Shown: positions 13,840 to 25,980, counted from the stretch's first letter. The stretch is 64,000 nucleotides of DNA from Cacajao melanocephalus (GCA_963573385.1 CAUYLG010070467.1:18789-82788); one strand, 5' to 3'. The notes: generated by a model not told the origin, from the sequence alone. Translations and numbers: made by a program.

Positions 13840-15089
13840 GACTTTTTACCTAATTTTTCTGAGGGTTGCTATCCAGAAAAGACTATCTGCATAACAAGGC
13901 AACCTTTGTTCCCAGTATATTTCCTCCCCTCATTTTCCCATAGCTTTTGTCACCACCTCCTGCTGAGAAGCCCGTCCTTTCTTTCTGCAGCTCAAAATGC
14001 AATTGAAGCTTTAACCATCTGGTCTTTCTTTGAGTCTCATATTTTCTGGGACTACTCTGCATGTAATATATTTGTACTCTTTTTCTCTTGTTAATCTGTC
14101 TTCTGTCATTTTATTCTAGAGACTCAAATTATCAAACCTTCAGACAATAGAGGGAAAGTTTAAAAGTCCCCTACATTCTCATCAATGAATACAGGAAAAC
14201 TACCAACTACTGACACAACATACTTTTGGTGGAGAGCAGTACCTGGGAACTAAGAAGTGGATTGTTGTGTATGTAAAGTTTAGGGTACTATAGTACAATA
14301 CTATGATGGAGTGAAGGTCTGAGCTACTAATATCACATGTATCTTTGAAATCTGGATGTATCTGAATGAGATAGTTGTGGACCCACAGAACGAGAGGGAG
14401 AAAAGAGATGAAAAGAAAATTATCCCAAGAGATGGGCTCTCAAATCCCATTCCCACAATGAATAAAGAAACCTAATACTAATACATTCATTCAGTAAACC
14501 TGAAAGATGGAAGAATGAATGCCCAAAGAACTAGAAATAATGTACTAATCTGAAAGTACGTTAAAATACAAGTTTAAAATCCTCAAAGATGTAGGTAGAT
14601 ATGAGCATCTACAAAATAAAATCCATACAACAGGCAAGGAATATTAACAGATGAGAAGCAAGTATAGCTATGACAAGAAACCAACTAGAAATCAAGAAAA
14701 TGGAAACCATAGTGCCTTAAATGAAAATTTAAAAACAACTAAATAAATAGATCTAGAATATAAGTGAAAAAGATTAACTCAGCAAGAGGTAAACAGAGGT
14801 AAACAGATTGAACAAAGGCAGAGTGAATTAAAGAATTAAATATCAGAGCATACAAACAGCTTTGATATTAAATGAAAGGTTAACAAACGGGGCTTTACAA
14901 GAATAGAAAGCATGTTAGTTTGTGTTGAATTGAAGGGTAAGTCTGCCAAATTGAGAAAGAAGCAGAGAGAGAATGCAAATTCTTTGTTATTACATTAAAG
15001 ATACTTTATATTCATTTTGTTCAACCGCTTCCCATAAAGTGCTCCTGTGATATTCCAGTATGGAAATAAATGAAGACCAACCAAATGAG
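13840..15089. other. Unassigned sequence, possibly decayed interspersed repeat
   Basis: The A-rich text at 14,600-14,850 looks somewhat like LINE sequence, but I cannot place it confidently. No gene is seen; the 102-codon frame at 13786-14094 begins inside the Alu and has no domain. Confidence 0.4.
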
Positions 15090-15600
15090 AACAAGCAAAG
15101 GATATTTATTATAGCTTATTGCAGCAAGGAAATCAGCCACCACCACTTGGGTTTTGGCAGAGACTCAGGCTGGCAGAGAGAGTATGAACATTTTATATTG
15201 AAAAAAACAAAACAAAACAAAAAAACAAGAGGACTTCAGGTATATGCTCATTGGAGGCTGTTGGCATGGAGAAACTGTAAGCACATTAACTACAAGTGGG
15301 ACACCTTGTGATTGACTAGCAGTGTATCCTTTCTCCAGTTGGTCCTAAGTTAGAAACAGAGACAAAAATTAGGGGAGCTCTCAGTTGTTAATCAACCCCT
15401 GGCCACTTCAGGGCAATTATTATAGCAGTTATTGTTTGGCCATCTGGAATGTTGGTAGAGATACCAGTCTGACTTCCCACAGGTCTTACTTGGAGCAGGC
15501 TGGCCTCCTGGGCTGGTTGCTATAGATAAGGAATAAGGTTTCCTGGGTATGTTGCTGCAAGTTCTGAGTTCTGTTCTTATATATGGTCTGACCATTATCC
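15090..15600 (-). mobile_element. Possible LTR, antisense (unnamed)
   Basis: The block is GC-richer than its flanks and begins with 'aggatatttattatagctta', which in reverse complement would place an AATAAA-like signal near the LTR 3' end. Length of about 510 bp and composition fit an ERV LTR, but no family could be matched by eye. The A-rich interruption at 15199-15228 is local. Confidence 0.3.
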
Positions 15601-17565
15601 ATTCATATAGTCTCTCTCTAGAGAAGTTTTGCAGTAGAAACTGAAGAATTCTTTTCTTTTTTATTTTGATAAGATATTAATGCTAAGCTATTATTACAAT
15701 GATGTAGAGAGGCTGCCAATTATAGATGTTCACTATATATCAGAGGCTAGGAAAAATGATATAGTTCAAAAATTGTCAACTTTTTGGAAAATATCTCTGA
15801 TTCTTCCTTGGTACTTTCTCCTAAACAGAATCAACTGCAGGTCATCAGTTTCTGCTGAGGTATCAGTTAAGTGATGGGATAATTAGTGAGAACCACCCCA
15901 TTTTTATAACAGAAAGTATTTGTAAATTAGCATTTTATAAAATAGTTACTTAAGAGAGTAATGCATGTCACTCATATACGGCTGAGTTCAAAAGATTCCT
16001 AATTGCTCTCTGGCAATTATGATAATTTTCCTGGCAGGAAAATCCAAGAGGAGTATCTGCGAGCATAAATCTTCTATGAGAGAATACACTCTCATGTTCA
16101 ACACCTTTTAACATTACAGCTTGTGAAGGTGAGTAGCCCTATTAACTTTCTGTCTCAGTCAAAATGAGAAGACATCTCCCCATTTCCTTCACAGTGAGTA
16201 GAATGGATGATACTACCCAGGATCAGAAGCTTCTAATTCGATCCCCTATTCTCTACAACCTTTATTTTATGATTCTGATTTCTAGCCTCTTGACAAAATA
16301 AAGCTGCCAACTCCCCTAGTAAGTGCCTTTTTGAACACATTTGGCTGCTTGTCTTTAGAATATCCTTAATCCCAGCAGGAACACTTTTAAATGTATTCCC
16401 AGAGCAGGTGTCCTCAATTTATCTCCTCTTGACTGCCACCATCCCCATCCTCCATCCCTTCTGCCTCTTCAGTTCATCGCAGAAGCTGCAGGCAGAAGCA
16501 GCATGCCCTGGCTACAATCCTAGCTGGAGTTGCCTTGGCAGTAAGCATACCAATATCCACCAAATAGCATGTCTTACATTCAAAATGTGGAGGATTGCAA
16601 CGAATTAAATCAAAATTTAAAGTTAACATAGACAATCAAATGTAAAGGTAGCTCAAGATATGAGGACCTAGGTAAAAGAACCATTGAGTCACCCAAATGT
16701 TTATTGACTGAAAGTCCCACTCTGTGTCTCGTAGTTGTGCAGATGCTTAAATTATTGTCTGCTATTTCATAGATCTCGTGTCTTTTTAAATTTGTGGTTT
16801 TGGAAGAAAACTGACCAAGTTTTGAAATATTTTGGGTTACTTTTTGCAGACCTCAATGAGTTAGGATTCTATCAAGTTAGTCTCTTAGAAAGAAAATATA
16901 AGATTAATAATCTGCCTATGGCAAATAACTCAGGACCATACAGAATAAAACAGGCACCCTGCCATATTGCAAATGGCCTAAATTTCAAAATCACATTAAA
17001 TAACACTATGTAATGAGAATGGGCAATGAATCACAAAATCACATCATATCATGGGAATGGGAAACAAATGAGATGCTAGGAGTAAAAAAGGTAGATTGTG
17101 AATTCCCTGATCCCTCCCAAGCATTTTTTCAAGGATAGATTCTCCTTGGAATTGTGACTAATGAAGTCTGGGTATTTGTGGACAGATCATCTGTGTTTAC
17201 CAGAACAGTCTATTGTTTCCTTTTGTTTCAATACAAAAGTCCAGAGAAATGGCATTAGTTAGTGATTTAAGGAGGGAGGAAGAGAGAGAATCATCAATAT
17301 TCAAGTCTAACTTGAATATTGCTACAATTTGACTTAATTTCAAACTTTTTTCTTTTTACTTCCTAAGGGTCACTTAGGAAGAAATAAAGAGCAACTAACA
17401 AGCATTACTTAAAAAGGTGAGTTTGCTTTCCAGATAAATCCAAAGTGTGTAAATAGGAACCTATCTACTGCTCAATCCCTAAGTCGATACCAAGATCCCC
17501 ATAATCACACTACCAGAAAGAGGATGGCTAAACTGGTCCAGCTCCCAATAAGAGAGTCCCCTCTT
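15601..17565. other. Unassigned unique sequence
   Basis: No repeat or gene recognised in about 2 kb. Open frames of up to 92 codons (16735-17013, plus) carry no recognisable domain. Confidence 0.45.

Positions 17566-17850
<285 letters not shown>

Positions 17851-17893
<43 letters not shown>
17851..17893 (+). repeat. (GA)n microsatellite grown from the Alu tail
   Basis: About 40 bp of pure AG dinucleotides lie exactly where the Alu A-tail belongs, inside the target-site duplication. This is a known mode of microsatellite birth from Alu tails. Confidence 0.95.
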
Positions 17894-17895
<2 letters not shown>

Positions 17896-17905
17896 CCTCC
17901 CCTCT

Positions 17906-18799
17906 CTCAGCACTAGGGATGGAGGAAAATAGGCAGTCAATGTATCAAGTGCTTAAAGTATGAAAATATGGTTCAGTCACATCAGCAGAACAGGAAACTT
18001 ACTCAAGTTCTGAAGAGATGTATTCTTAATATCTAGGAAATATAGTATGTTGATAAGAGATCATAGTATGTTCTGTTTCCTTTTCTTATTTTCAAAGTGG
18101 GAATTTTTATAATGATTATCTTGTTTGCTTTTCACCACTATAAACAGAGTCATAACTAGATCACATGTTGGGACATTAAAAAGAGTCACACCCCAAAACT
18201 ATTAATTATGAAATCCATGAGAAAACCTGGACTTGGAACTGAATGCAATAGATGAATGTGACACTGCTTTTGGTTTTGGTTTCTTCTTGTTGTTGCTGTT
18301 GTTCTATGAGTAAACTTTGGTTTATATACTCATAGAACAAGAGATGTAGTTGCATTAGGTTTAATTAGGGCATTTTTGCCATTGCAAGGTTGGCAGAAAG
18401 ATAGGTAAATCTGCTGCAACTAATAAAAAGACAGAATTTTATAGGAACAAAGAGCGCATTATTTTTCTTTTTGGCTTGCATAAACTAACAAATCCATGTT
18501 TTGCTTTAAGTTAATCTGTGTTTTATATTTGCAATTGAAACAGCGATGAATAATAGGGGAAAAGGTATGAGAAATGGGATTGTTGGTGGTAACATTTCAT
18601 GCATAACTCCTAATAGCTTTTTTCCTTCTCTTTCCTACCTCTGATCAATGTCTGGTTTTTCTTGCAAGCTTTCTTCTCTTTCTCTGAATTTTTTCAGTAT
18701 TCTTTCCCAGATTTCTCCCATAAGATCAATCTCACAAGGCAGTTATGTGAAGGAAAATTGTATTGGAATTTTTGTGATAAAGTAATAAGCATTTAAAAT
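17906..18799. other. Unassigned AT-rich unique sequence
   Basis: No repeat family or gene recognised. Confidence 0.45.
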
Positions 18800-19140
18800 A
18801 TAATTTTCCTCTAAGCACTGCTTAAGTGCAATGCACAAATTTTGATATGTTATGCTTTTATTTCTATTTACTTTAAAACATTTTCTAATTTTCTTGCTTT
18901 TATTTATGGGTTATTTAGAAGACAGTTGTCTAATTTTTAAATATTTGAACATTTTCTATGAACTTTTGGTTACTGTTTTCTGTATTTCTTCTGTTTTGGT
19001 AAGGGAAGGTACTCCGTATGATTTCTGTTTATTAAAAAGAATTGCTTTATGGCCCAGGATATGGTCAGTATTTGTGAATACTTCATGTGAACTTTCTATG
19101 TGAACTGTCTTACAGTTGTTGGCTAAAGTAATTTTTAGTG
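18800..19140 (-). mobile_element. Old L1 (L1M-type) ORF2 fragment, antisense
   Basis: Reverse-complement L1 ORF2 text is clear: 'cacaaattttgatatgttat', 'atgggttatttagaagacag' and 'ttatggcccaggatatggtc'. Divergence and indels leave no reading frame. The downstream sequence switches to a sense L1 piece at about 19145. Confidence 0.85.
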
Positions 19141-19144
19141 GTTT

Positions 19145-19240
19145 ATTTAGCCAAAATAATTTTGGACAAGTAGAAATTGGAGGACCAGCTTTTCAGATTT
19201 GTATAAAGCTGCAATAATTAGAACACCTTCCTCTCTATTT
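19145..19240 (+). mobile_element. L1 ORF2 3' fragment, sense
   Basis: 'gccaaaataattttggacaa' followed by 'ttggaggaccagcttttcag' and 'ataaagctgcaataatt' reads as sense L1 ORF2 near its C-terminal end. It lies between two antisense L1 segments, so orientation flips twice within about 500 bp. Confidence 0.6.
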
Positions 19241-19309
19241 GTGACAATCTAATATACCTCCAGACATTACCAAAATTAACACTGCTTAAACCACTGATTT
19301 GTCTGCACC

Positions 19310-19540
19310 TTTACTTTTTCTTATTTAGAACTTATATACTGTATCTTTTACCAAAAGTTCATTTTGCTTGTTTTTAATTTTGTTTGAATATATCTGCTTA
19401 TATAATAATGTGGTAATTTTGTTGTTTTAATTTGTATTACTGATATTTTTGAATGTATCATTTTTATATTATTTTCTATGATATTCCTGACTCTTTTTTA
19501 TTTCTTTCTGCTTGCACCTGATTAATCAATTTTTTAAAAT
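19310..19540 (-). mobile_element. Old L1 fragment, antisense (continuation)
   Basis: T-rich text with L1 ORF2-like phrases such as 'taccaaaagttcattttgct'. It is probably a continuation of the 18,800 element, but decayed. Confidence 0.45.
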
Positions 19541-19737
19541 CTCTTTATTCAAGTCACTGATTTTCATGACATACATTGCATTTTTAACATGCCTAGATAC
19601 TTGATTTACCAATGCGTAAAGCTGATTATTACCTCTATTCTCTCCTCCAAGAATACTAGCAAGTATTTCAAGATATTTAAGATCAGATCCACCCACACAT
19701 TTTACTTGTGTAGTTTGGATTTTAATGATTCTTGCAA

Positions 19738-20121
19738 TAAGTAGACTAAGCCCCTCTTCCCCCAAAGATATTCATATATCCTAATTCCCAGAACCTGTGA
19801 ATATGTTAGCTTATGTGGCAAAGAAACTTTGTAGATGTTATTAAGGATCTTGAGAGGATGAGATAATCCTGGTTTGTCTGAGGGAGCCCAATGTAAGCAC
19901 AAAGATTCTTACAAGTGAGAGAGGATGGCAGGAGAGTGAGAGGAGATGCAATGATGAAGCAGACATGGGAGTTCTGGAAGAAAAGTAGGAATCAAGAAAT
20001 TTACATATTCCCAAAAGAGCAAAGGAAGTAAATTCTTCCTTAGAACCTGCAGTGCAAGCCCTACTGACATCGTCATTTCATCCCAATAACACTCATTTCA
20101 AATATTTGACATCCAGTCCCT
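19738..20121 (+). mobile_element. MLT1 LTR (ERVL-MaLR), 5' portion
   Basis: The hallmark MLT1 text is present: 'cccccaaagatattcatata', 'cctaattcccagaacctgtg', 'atgtggcaaagaaactttgt' and 'gagggagcccaatgtaagca'. The LTR runs to about 20121 ('tttgacatccag'), and its 3' end appears 3.8 kb later at 23966-24060. In between lie a mariner-type element and an L1. It has no coding capacity. Confidence 0.9.
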
Positions 20122-20182
20122 TCTTAAAGCAAGTTATCCATTTGAAAACTGCTGATGTCTTTGAGATATTATTCCCATAATT
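20122..20182 (+). mobile_element. Short segment between MLT1 and L1, possibly mariner 5' part
   Basis: If the L1 is removed using its decayed target duplication ('attattcccataattt' at 20168 and 'attattcatatcaattt' at 23008), this segment joins directly to the mariner coding remnant at 23025. It is therefore probably the 5' part of that element, with the expected terminal inverted repeat not found. I could not confirm it by sequence match. Confidence 0.35.
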
Positions 20183-23007
20183 TTTTTTTCCATAGGTTGT
20201 TGGTGAACAGGTAGTGATCTGTGAGATTTTGATGCTCCAATCAGCAGAGCAGTACACACTATACCCAATCTGTAGTCTGTTATCCCTTACCCACTTTCAC
20301 CTTTTCCCCAAGTCCCAAAGTCCATTGTGTCACCCTTAGGCCTTTGTATCCTCACTGCTTAGCTCCCACTTATGAGTGAGAAGATATGATATTTGGTTTT
20401 CCATTCCTGAGTTACTTCACTTAGAATAATAGTCTCCAATCTTAGCCAGATTGCTACAAATGCCATTCATTCATTCCTCTTTATGGTTGAGTATTATTTT
20501 ATTGGCTATACATACCCCAGTTTCTTTAACCACTAGTGGATTGATGGGCATTTGGGTTGGTTCCACATTTTTACATTTGCTAAGTGTGCGCTGTAAACAT
20601 ACATATGCAAGTATCTTTTTCATATAATGACTTCTTTTCCTCTGGGTAGATACCCAGTAGTGGGATTGCTGGATCAAATGATAGTTCTACTCTTAATTCT
20701 TTAAGGAATCTCCACACTATTTTCCATAGTGGGTTTACTAGTTTACATTCCCAACAGCAGTGTAGAAGTGTTCCCTGTTTACCATATCCATGCCAACATC
20801 TATTATTTTTTGATTACGGCCATTCTTGGAGGAGTAAAGTGGTATCACATTGTGTTTTGATTTACATTTCTCTGATCATTAGTGATGTTGAGCATTTTTT
20901 CATATGTTGGTGGGGCATTTGTATATCTTCTTTTGAGAATTACCTATTAATGTCCTTAGCTCATTTTTTGATGGGATTGTTTGTCTTTTCTTGCTAATTT
21001 GTTTGAGTTCATTATACATTCTGGATGTTAGTTTTTTGTCAAATGTATAGATTGTGAAGATTTTCTCCCACTCTGTGGGTTGTCTGTTTACTCTGCTTAC
21101 TGTTCCTTTTGCCATGCAAAACTCTTTAGTTTAATTAAATCCCAGCTATTTATCTTTGTTTTTATATTTGCTTTTGGGTTCTTGGTCATTAATTCATCAC
21201 CTAAACCAATGTCTAGAAGGGTTTTTCCAATGTTATCTTCTGGAATTTTTTGTAGTTTCAGGTCTTAGATTTCAGTCCTTGATCAATCTTGAGCTGATTT
21301 TTGTATAAAGTGAAAGATGAGGATCCAGTTTCATTCTCCTACATGTAGCTTGCCGATTAACCCAGCACCATTTGTTGAATAGAGTGTCCTTTTTCCACTT
21401 TACGTTTTTGTTTGCTTTGTCAAAGATCAGTTGGCTATAAGTATTTGGGTTTATTTCTGGATTCTGGATTCTGTTCCATTGGTCTATGTGCCCATTTTTA
21501 TACCAGTATCATGCCATTTTGGTGACTGTGGCCTTATAGTAGAGTTTGAAATCAGGTAATGAGCTGCCTCCAGATGTTCTTTTTGTTTAGTCTTGCTTTG
21601 GCTGTGTGAGCTCTTCATTGGTTCCACATGAATTTTAGGATTGTTTTTTCTAGTTCTGTGAAGAATGATGGTGGTATTTTGATTGGAATTGCATTGAATT
21701 TGTAGATTACTTTTGGCAGTATAGTCATTTTCACAATATTGATTCTACCCATCCATGAGCATAAAATGTGTTTCTATTTTTTTGTGTTATCTATGATTTC
21801 TTTCAGCAGTGTTTTACAGTTTTCCTCATAGACATCTTTTACCTCCTTGGTTAAGTATATTCCTAAGTTTTGTTTTGTTTTGTTTTTGTTTTGCAGCTGT
21901 GAGATTTTGATGCTCCAATTCTAAAAAGGGTTGAGTTTTTTTATTTGATTCTCAGTTTGGTCACTGCTTTTATATAGAAGAGCTTCTGATTTGCATATAT
22001 TAATCTTGTATCTGAAAACGTTGCTTAATTCTTTTATCAGTTCTACAAGCTTTCTGTAGGAGTATTTAGGGTTTTCCAGGTAAACAATAATATCAACAGC
22101 AAACAGCGACAGTCTGACTTCCTCTTTACCAATTTGGATGTCCTTTATTCCTTTCTTTTGCCTGATTCCTCTGACTAGGACTTCCAGTACTATGTTGAAG
22201 ACAAGTGGTAAGAGGGCATCCTTGCCTTGTTCCAATTCTCAAAGGAATGCTTTCAAGTTTTCCCCATTCAGTATTATGTTGGCTGTGGGTTTGTCATAGA
22301 TGGCTTTTATTACATTGAGGTATGCCCCTTGAATGCTGATTTTGCTGAGGGTTTTAATTATAAAGTGATGCTAGATTTTGTCAAATGCTTTTTCTGCATC
22401 TATTGGGATGATTATTTGTTAATGTGTGTATGTTAAACCATCACGGCATTCCTGGTATGAAACCCACTTGATCATGGTGAATTGTCTTTTTGATATATTG
22501 TTGGATTTGATTAGCTAGTGTTTTCTTAAGGATTTCAGCATGTATGTTCATCAGGGTTATCAGTCTGTAGTTTTCTTTCTGGTTTTGTCCTTTCCTGGTT
22601 TTGGTACTAGGGTGGTACTGCCTTCATAGAATGATTTAGAAAGGGTTCCCACTTTCTCTATCTTGTGGATTAGTGTCAATAGGATTGCTACCAATTCTTG
22701 TTTTAAAGTCTGGTAGAATTCTGCTGTGAATCTATCTGGTCCTGGATATTCTTTTCATTGGTAATTTTTCAATTACCAGTTCAGGCTTACTGCTCATTAT
22801 TGGTCTGTTCAGGGTATCCAATTCTTCTTAAATTTAAGCTAGTAAGATTGTGTCTTTCCATTAATTTATCCATCTCTTCTAGGTTTTCTAGTTTATGCAC
22901 ATAAAGGTGTTCATTGTAGCCTTGAATGATCTCATATATTTCTGTGGTGTCAGTTGTAATATCTCCCATTTCATTTCTAATTGAGTTTATAAAACTCATA
23001 GCAGCGG
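20183..23007 (-). mobile_element. LINE-1, 5'-truncated, antisense (2.8 kb)
   Basis: A T-run at 20181-20189 is the reverse of the A-tail. Then come the L1 3' UTR ('agcagtacacactataccca') and ORF2 in reverse complement, with phrases such as 'cttatgagtgagaagatatg', 'ccagtagtgggattgctgga' and 'ttttgccatgcaaaactctt'. About 2.8 kb of the 6-kb element remains. ORF2 is broken by many indels; the longest antisense frame is 104 codons (21921-22235). A decayed target duplication flanks it. An out-of-place 23-bp copy of its own 3' UTR lies at 21897-21919. Confidence 0.93.
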
Positions 23008-23024
23008 ATTATTCATATCAATTT

Positions 23025-23924
23025 GTGAGGAAATAAATAATCTTTCTCATGCCCTAATTGAAGAAGCCTGACAATTTACAGCAGAACCATTAGCTAACAC
23101 TGTAGACATCTCGATTAGTTCAGTTTACATAATTCTGACTGAAAAATTAAAGTTGAGCAAAATTCCACGAGAAGGATGCCCAAACCATCGCACACAGATC
23201 AGCTGCAGACAAGAGCAGAACTTTTAATGGAAATTTTAAACAAGTGGCATCAAGATCCTAAAGCATTTCTTCAAATAATTGTAACAGATGAAACATGGCT
23301 TTGCCAGTACCATCCTGAAGACAGAGCACAATGAAAGCAATGGCTACCAAGAAAGAGAAGTGTTCCAGTCAAAGCAAACATGGATCAGTCATGAGCAAAG
23401 GTCATGGCAACAGTTTGTTGGGAAGCTGAGAACAATTTGCTTGTTGACTTTCTGGAGGACCAATGAATGAGAACATCTGCTTACTATGACATATGACAGT
23501 GCTGTAAAAATGTTAGCCAAAGCTTTAGCAGAAAAATGGCCAGGAAAGCTTCACCAGAGAGTCCTTCTCCACCATGACAATGCTCCTGCTCATTCCTCTC
23601 ATCAAACAAGGGTGATTTTGTGAGAATTTTGATAGTAAATCTTAGGCATTCACCTTGCAGTCCTGATTTGGTTTCTACTAACTTCTTTTTCTTTGCTGAT
23701 CTTAAAAAAAATCTTCAAAGGGCACCCATTTTTCTTCAGCTAATAATGTTTAAAAAAACTACATTTACTTGGTTAAATTCCCAGGACCCTTGTTCTTTAG
23801 GGATAGACTAAATGGCTGGTATAGTTGCTTACAAAACTTGGAGATTATGCTGAGAGGTAAAATTTAGTTTTTAATTTTTATCTTTTAATTCCATTTTTCC
23901 ACAAACTTTTTGAAATCCCCTCAT
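23025..23924 (+). pseudogene. Mariner-type transposase remnant (Hsmar2-like), broken
   Basis: A decayed Tc1/mariner transposon. Transposase signatures can be read on the plus strand. The first catalytic aspartate sits in a V-T-D-E-T-W block (23281-23298). The second sits in the H-H-D-N-A-P-A-H block, with its GAC codon at 23576-23578. The third sits in an S-P-D-L block, with its GAT codon at 23665-23667. Mariner enzymes have 34 residues between the second and third Asp (105 nt between codon starts); here the spacing is 89 nt, so the frame is broken there, and stop codons occur elsewhere. The 3' terminal inverted repeat is still visible at about 23895-23922 ('ccacaaactttttgaaatcc' in its centre). 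It inserted into the MLT1 LTR and was later itself hit by the L1. Confidence 0.85.
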
Positions 23925-23965
23925 GTGTAAAACCTATAGCAATGATCATACTTAATATTTTTTTT

Positions 23966-24060
23966 AAAAATCTGACCTCCTGAATTATAATAAATTTGTG
24001 TTTCTTAAGCCACTAAGATTTTAGTAACTTGTTACAGCAGCCATAGAAAGCTAATAAATG
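23966..24060 (+). mobile_element. MLT1 LTR (ERVL-MaLR), 3' portion
   Basis: 'ttcttaagccactaagattt' and 'aacttgttacagcagccata' are the conserved 3' end of MLT1. They complete the LTR begun at 19738. The phrase 'ctgacctcc' here partly repeats 'ttgacatcc' at the end of the 5' portion, so the junction is not perfectly clean. Confidence 0.85.
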
Positions 24061-24249
24061 ACATTGAGTGTATGTCAATTCCCATTCCAATCACAGTACT
24101 TACCATTTTTACTTTTGTCAATTTAACTTTAGTGTTTTTCATGCTTACACATTATGTTTTGCATCACACTGCAACATTTGGGATTCAGTTTTATTTGTCA
24201 CTAAGAATAGCCTCATGTAGTACTTTGAGTGAAGGTCTTTGTGTGGTGT

Positions 24250-24262
24250 ATTCCATTCATCC
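24250..24262. repeat. Poly-T tract
   Basis: A pure T-run of about 13 bp. It directly precedes old antisense L1-like sequence and may be a retroelement tail. Confidence 0.7.
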
Positions 24263-24299
24263 TTTTTTTTTTTTTGTAAAATCTTATTTATTATGCCTT

Positions 24300-25980
24300 A
24301 AACTCAAGTGAGAGATTTATCTGGGAATAGAATTCTGTTTTCTCCAGTGCTATCAAGATATTACTCCTTGTCTTCTTGTCTTTAATGTGGCTTTTGAGAG
24401 ACAATTAGTCATAGTGTAGCTTTTACTTTTGTTCTCCTATAAATTGCTTCTTTCTACCTTTTTTAGTTAATTAGCTACTAATTCAACTATTTCCTTTTAT
24501 AGTTAATTAGCTACTAAGGAAGCTAATTAACTGTAAAAGTCATTCTCTTATATAAAATTTTCTTAAAAGGGTACTCTTGAGGTAGAATCACTTACCACTG
24601 ATTTTAAAAATTCTATTGACAGCCTCAGGCACAAGCTTTGGGTTTTTTTTTTTTTTTTCGTTGACTTCTTTAATTCTTTATTCTTGGCTATAGTACACAT
24701 TTCCATGTTACTGCTTATTTCCAATGCCCTTCTAAACTTAATTATTGTATCTCATTTAGTTGGTAAACATATTTTATTCCCTATTTATGTCCATAAATCT
24801 GAAGCATTAAAATATATAGCATGTTGTGTTTATAATATTAAGTATTCTTGAGGTTTTTTTCCTCATTAGTCTGGCTAAAAGTTAATAAATTTGACCTTTT
24901 CATATAGCTACCTTTTGATTTCATTGATTTTCTCTATTGTGTTTCTGTTTTATCTGTTTTTACCCTGATATTTATTATTGCCTTTTTTCTATTTCCTTTG
25001 GGTTTAATTTGTTCTTCTATATCCATTTCCCCAAGGTAGACTGTGAGGACATTCATTTGAGATTGTTCATCTTTTTTAACACAGATGTTTAGTGTCATAA
25101 ATCTTTCACTAATTATTGCTTAGATATCTTTTAAATATATTTTTCATACCTCTTTCTAACTTTGTAATCATGGGAACACATTCGAATTGTCTTAATGGCT
25201 TTGGCTGCTAAGGCTGACTTTGGGGTCAGTTTTAATTCAGTTTCAGTTGATTATATTTTATTCTCATTATGGTGAGAATGCTTGTTTAATTTTTGCAACT
25301 TTTCATGCTTGGCAATTTTTGATTGAATGTCAGACATTGTAAATTTTAGCTTCTTAGCTGCAGAGTATTTTTGTTTCCCTGTAAATATTCTTAAGATATG
25401 TTTTGGGCTGTGGTTAAATTACGTAGGTACAATTTGATTTGTATGTGGGGTAGGGTTTAACAATATTTGTTACCTAGGACTAGAACAGTACTGGCCTAGA
25501 GCTCATTATTCTACAAGACTAACATAAGATACTTCTGTGTACTACACACAATGCCTATTTTCAGTCTGTCTGAAACTTTATTTTCGGTTTTATTAGAGGC
25601 ATGTTACCACTAAACCTTTTGGATTTTCTCTCTACCCTTGAGTAGTTTGCTCACATACATGTCAATACTGATCAGCACTTAACTGAACTGTCCAAAGGGT
25701 CTATTTGCTCGTCTCCAGAGGTGTAGCTTTGTGCAACACACCTCCTTTCCAGTACTCTGCTTTGTGAACTGTAGCTGCTTTGGTGTCCCTGGACCCTAAA
25801 CTGTTTTCTCAACTCATGGTGTCCACTGGGATCCCCTGGAATCCACTGGGACTGGATTCTCCCTTTTTTCTATTGAAGGCTCAAGATTATCTCAATGCTG
25901 CTAGCTATAGTATCATAGGGATCACTTCATTAGATTTCTGTTGTTGCTGATGTTCAGTTGCTTTAATAGGAGGTTACGTT
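24300..25980 (-). mobile_element. Old L1M/HAL1-like LINE sequence, antisense
   Basis: Several reverse-complement LINE phrases are readable: 'gaatagaattctgttttctc' (24,325), 'tttgatttcattgattttct' (24,913), 'catttgagattgttcatctt' (25,053) and 'aatttttgattgaatgtcag' (25,314). Related text recurs at 49,920-50,900. The order and spacing do not fit one intact element, so this may be two or three old fragments. A T-run lies at 24643-24658. No reading frame is intact. Confidence 0.6.
24464..24538. repeat. Direct repeat plus hairpin
   Basis: The 17-bp phrase tagttaattagctacta occurs at 24464-24480 and again at 24500-24516. The second copy is also half of an inverted repeat: 24495-24512 pairs with 24521-24538 (17 of 18 positions), leaving an 8-nt loop. 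Confidence 0.9.

Noticed and set aside
21921..22235. 104-codon minus-strand frame with reverse-transcriptase-like text
   Set aside because: It is a fragment of L1 ORF2 in a 5'-truncated, frame-broken element; it is covered by the L1 entry and is not a separate gene.
23025..23924. Working transposase gene
   Set aside because: Stop codons, a frame break between the second and third catalytic Asp codons (89 nt instead of 105) and an L1 insertion make it a dead remnant.
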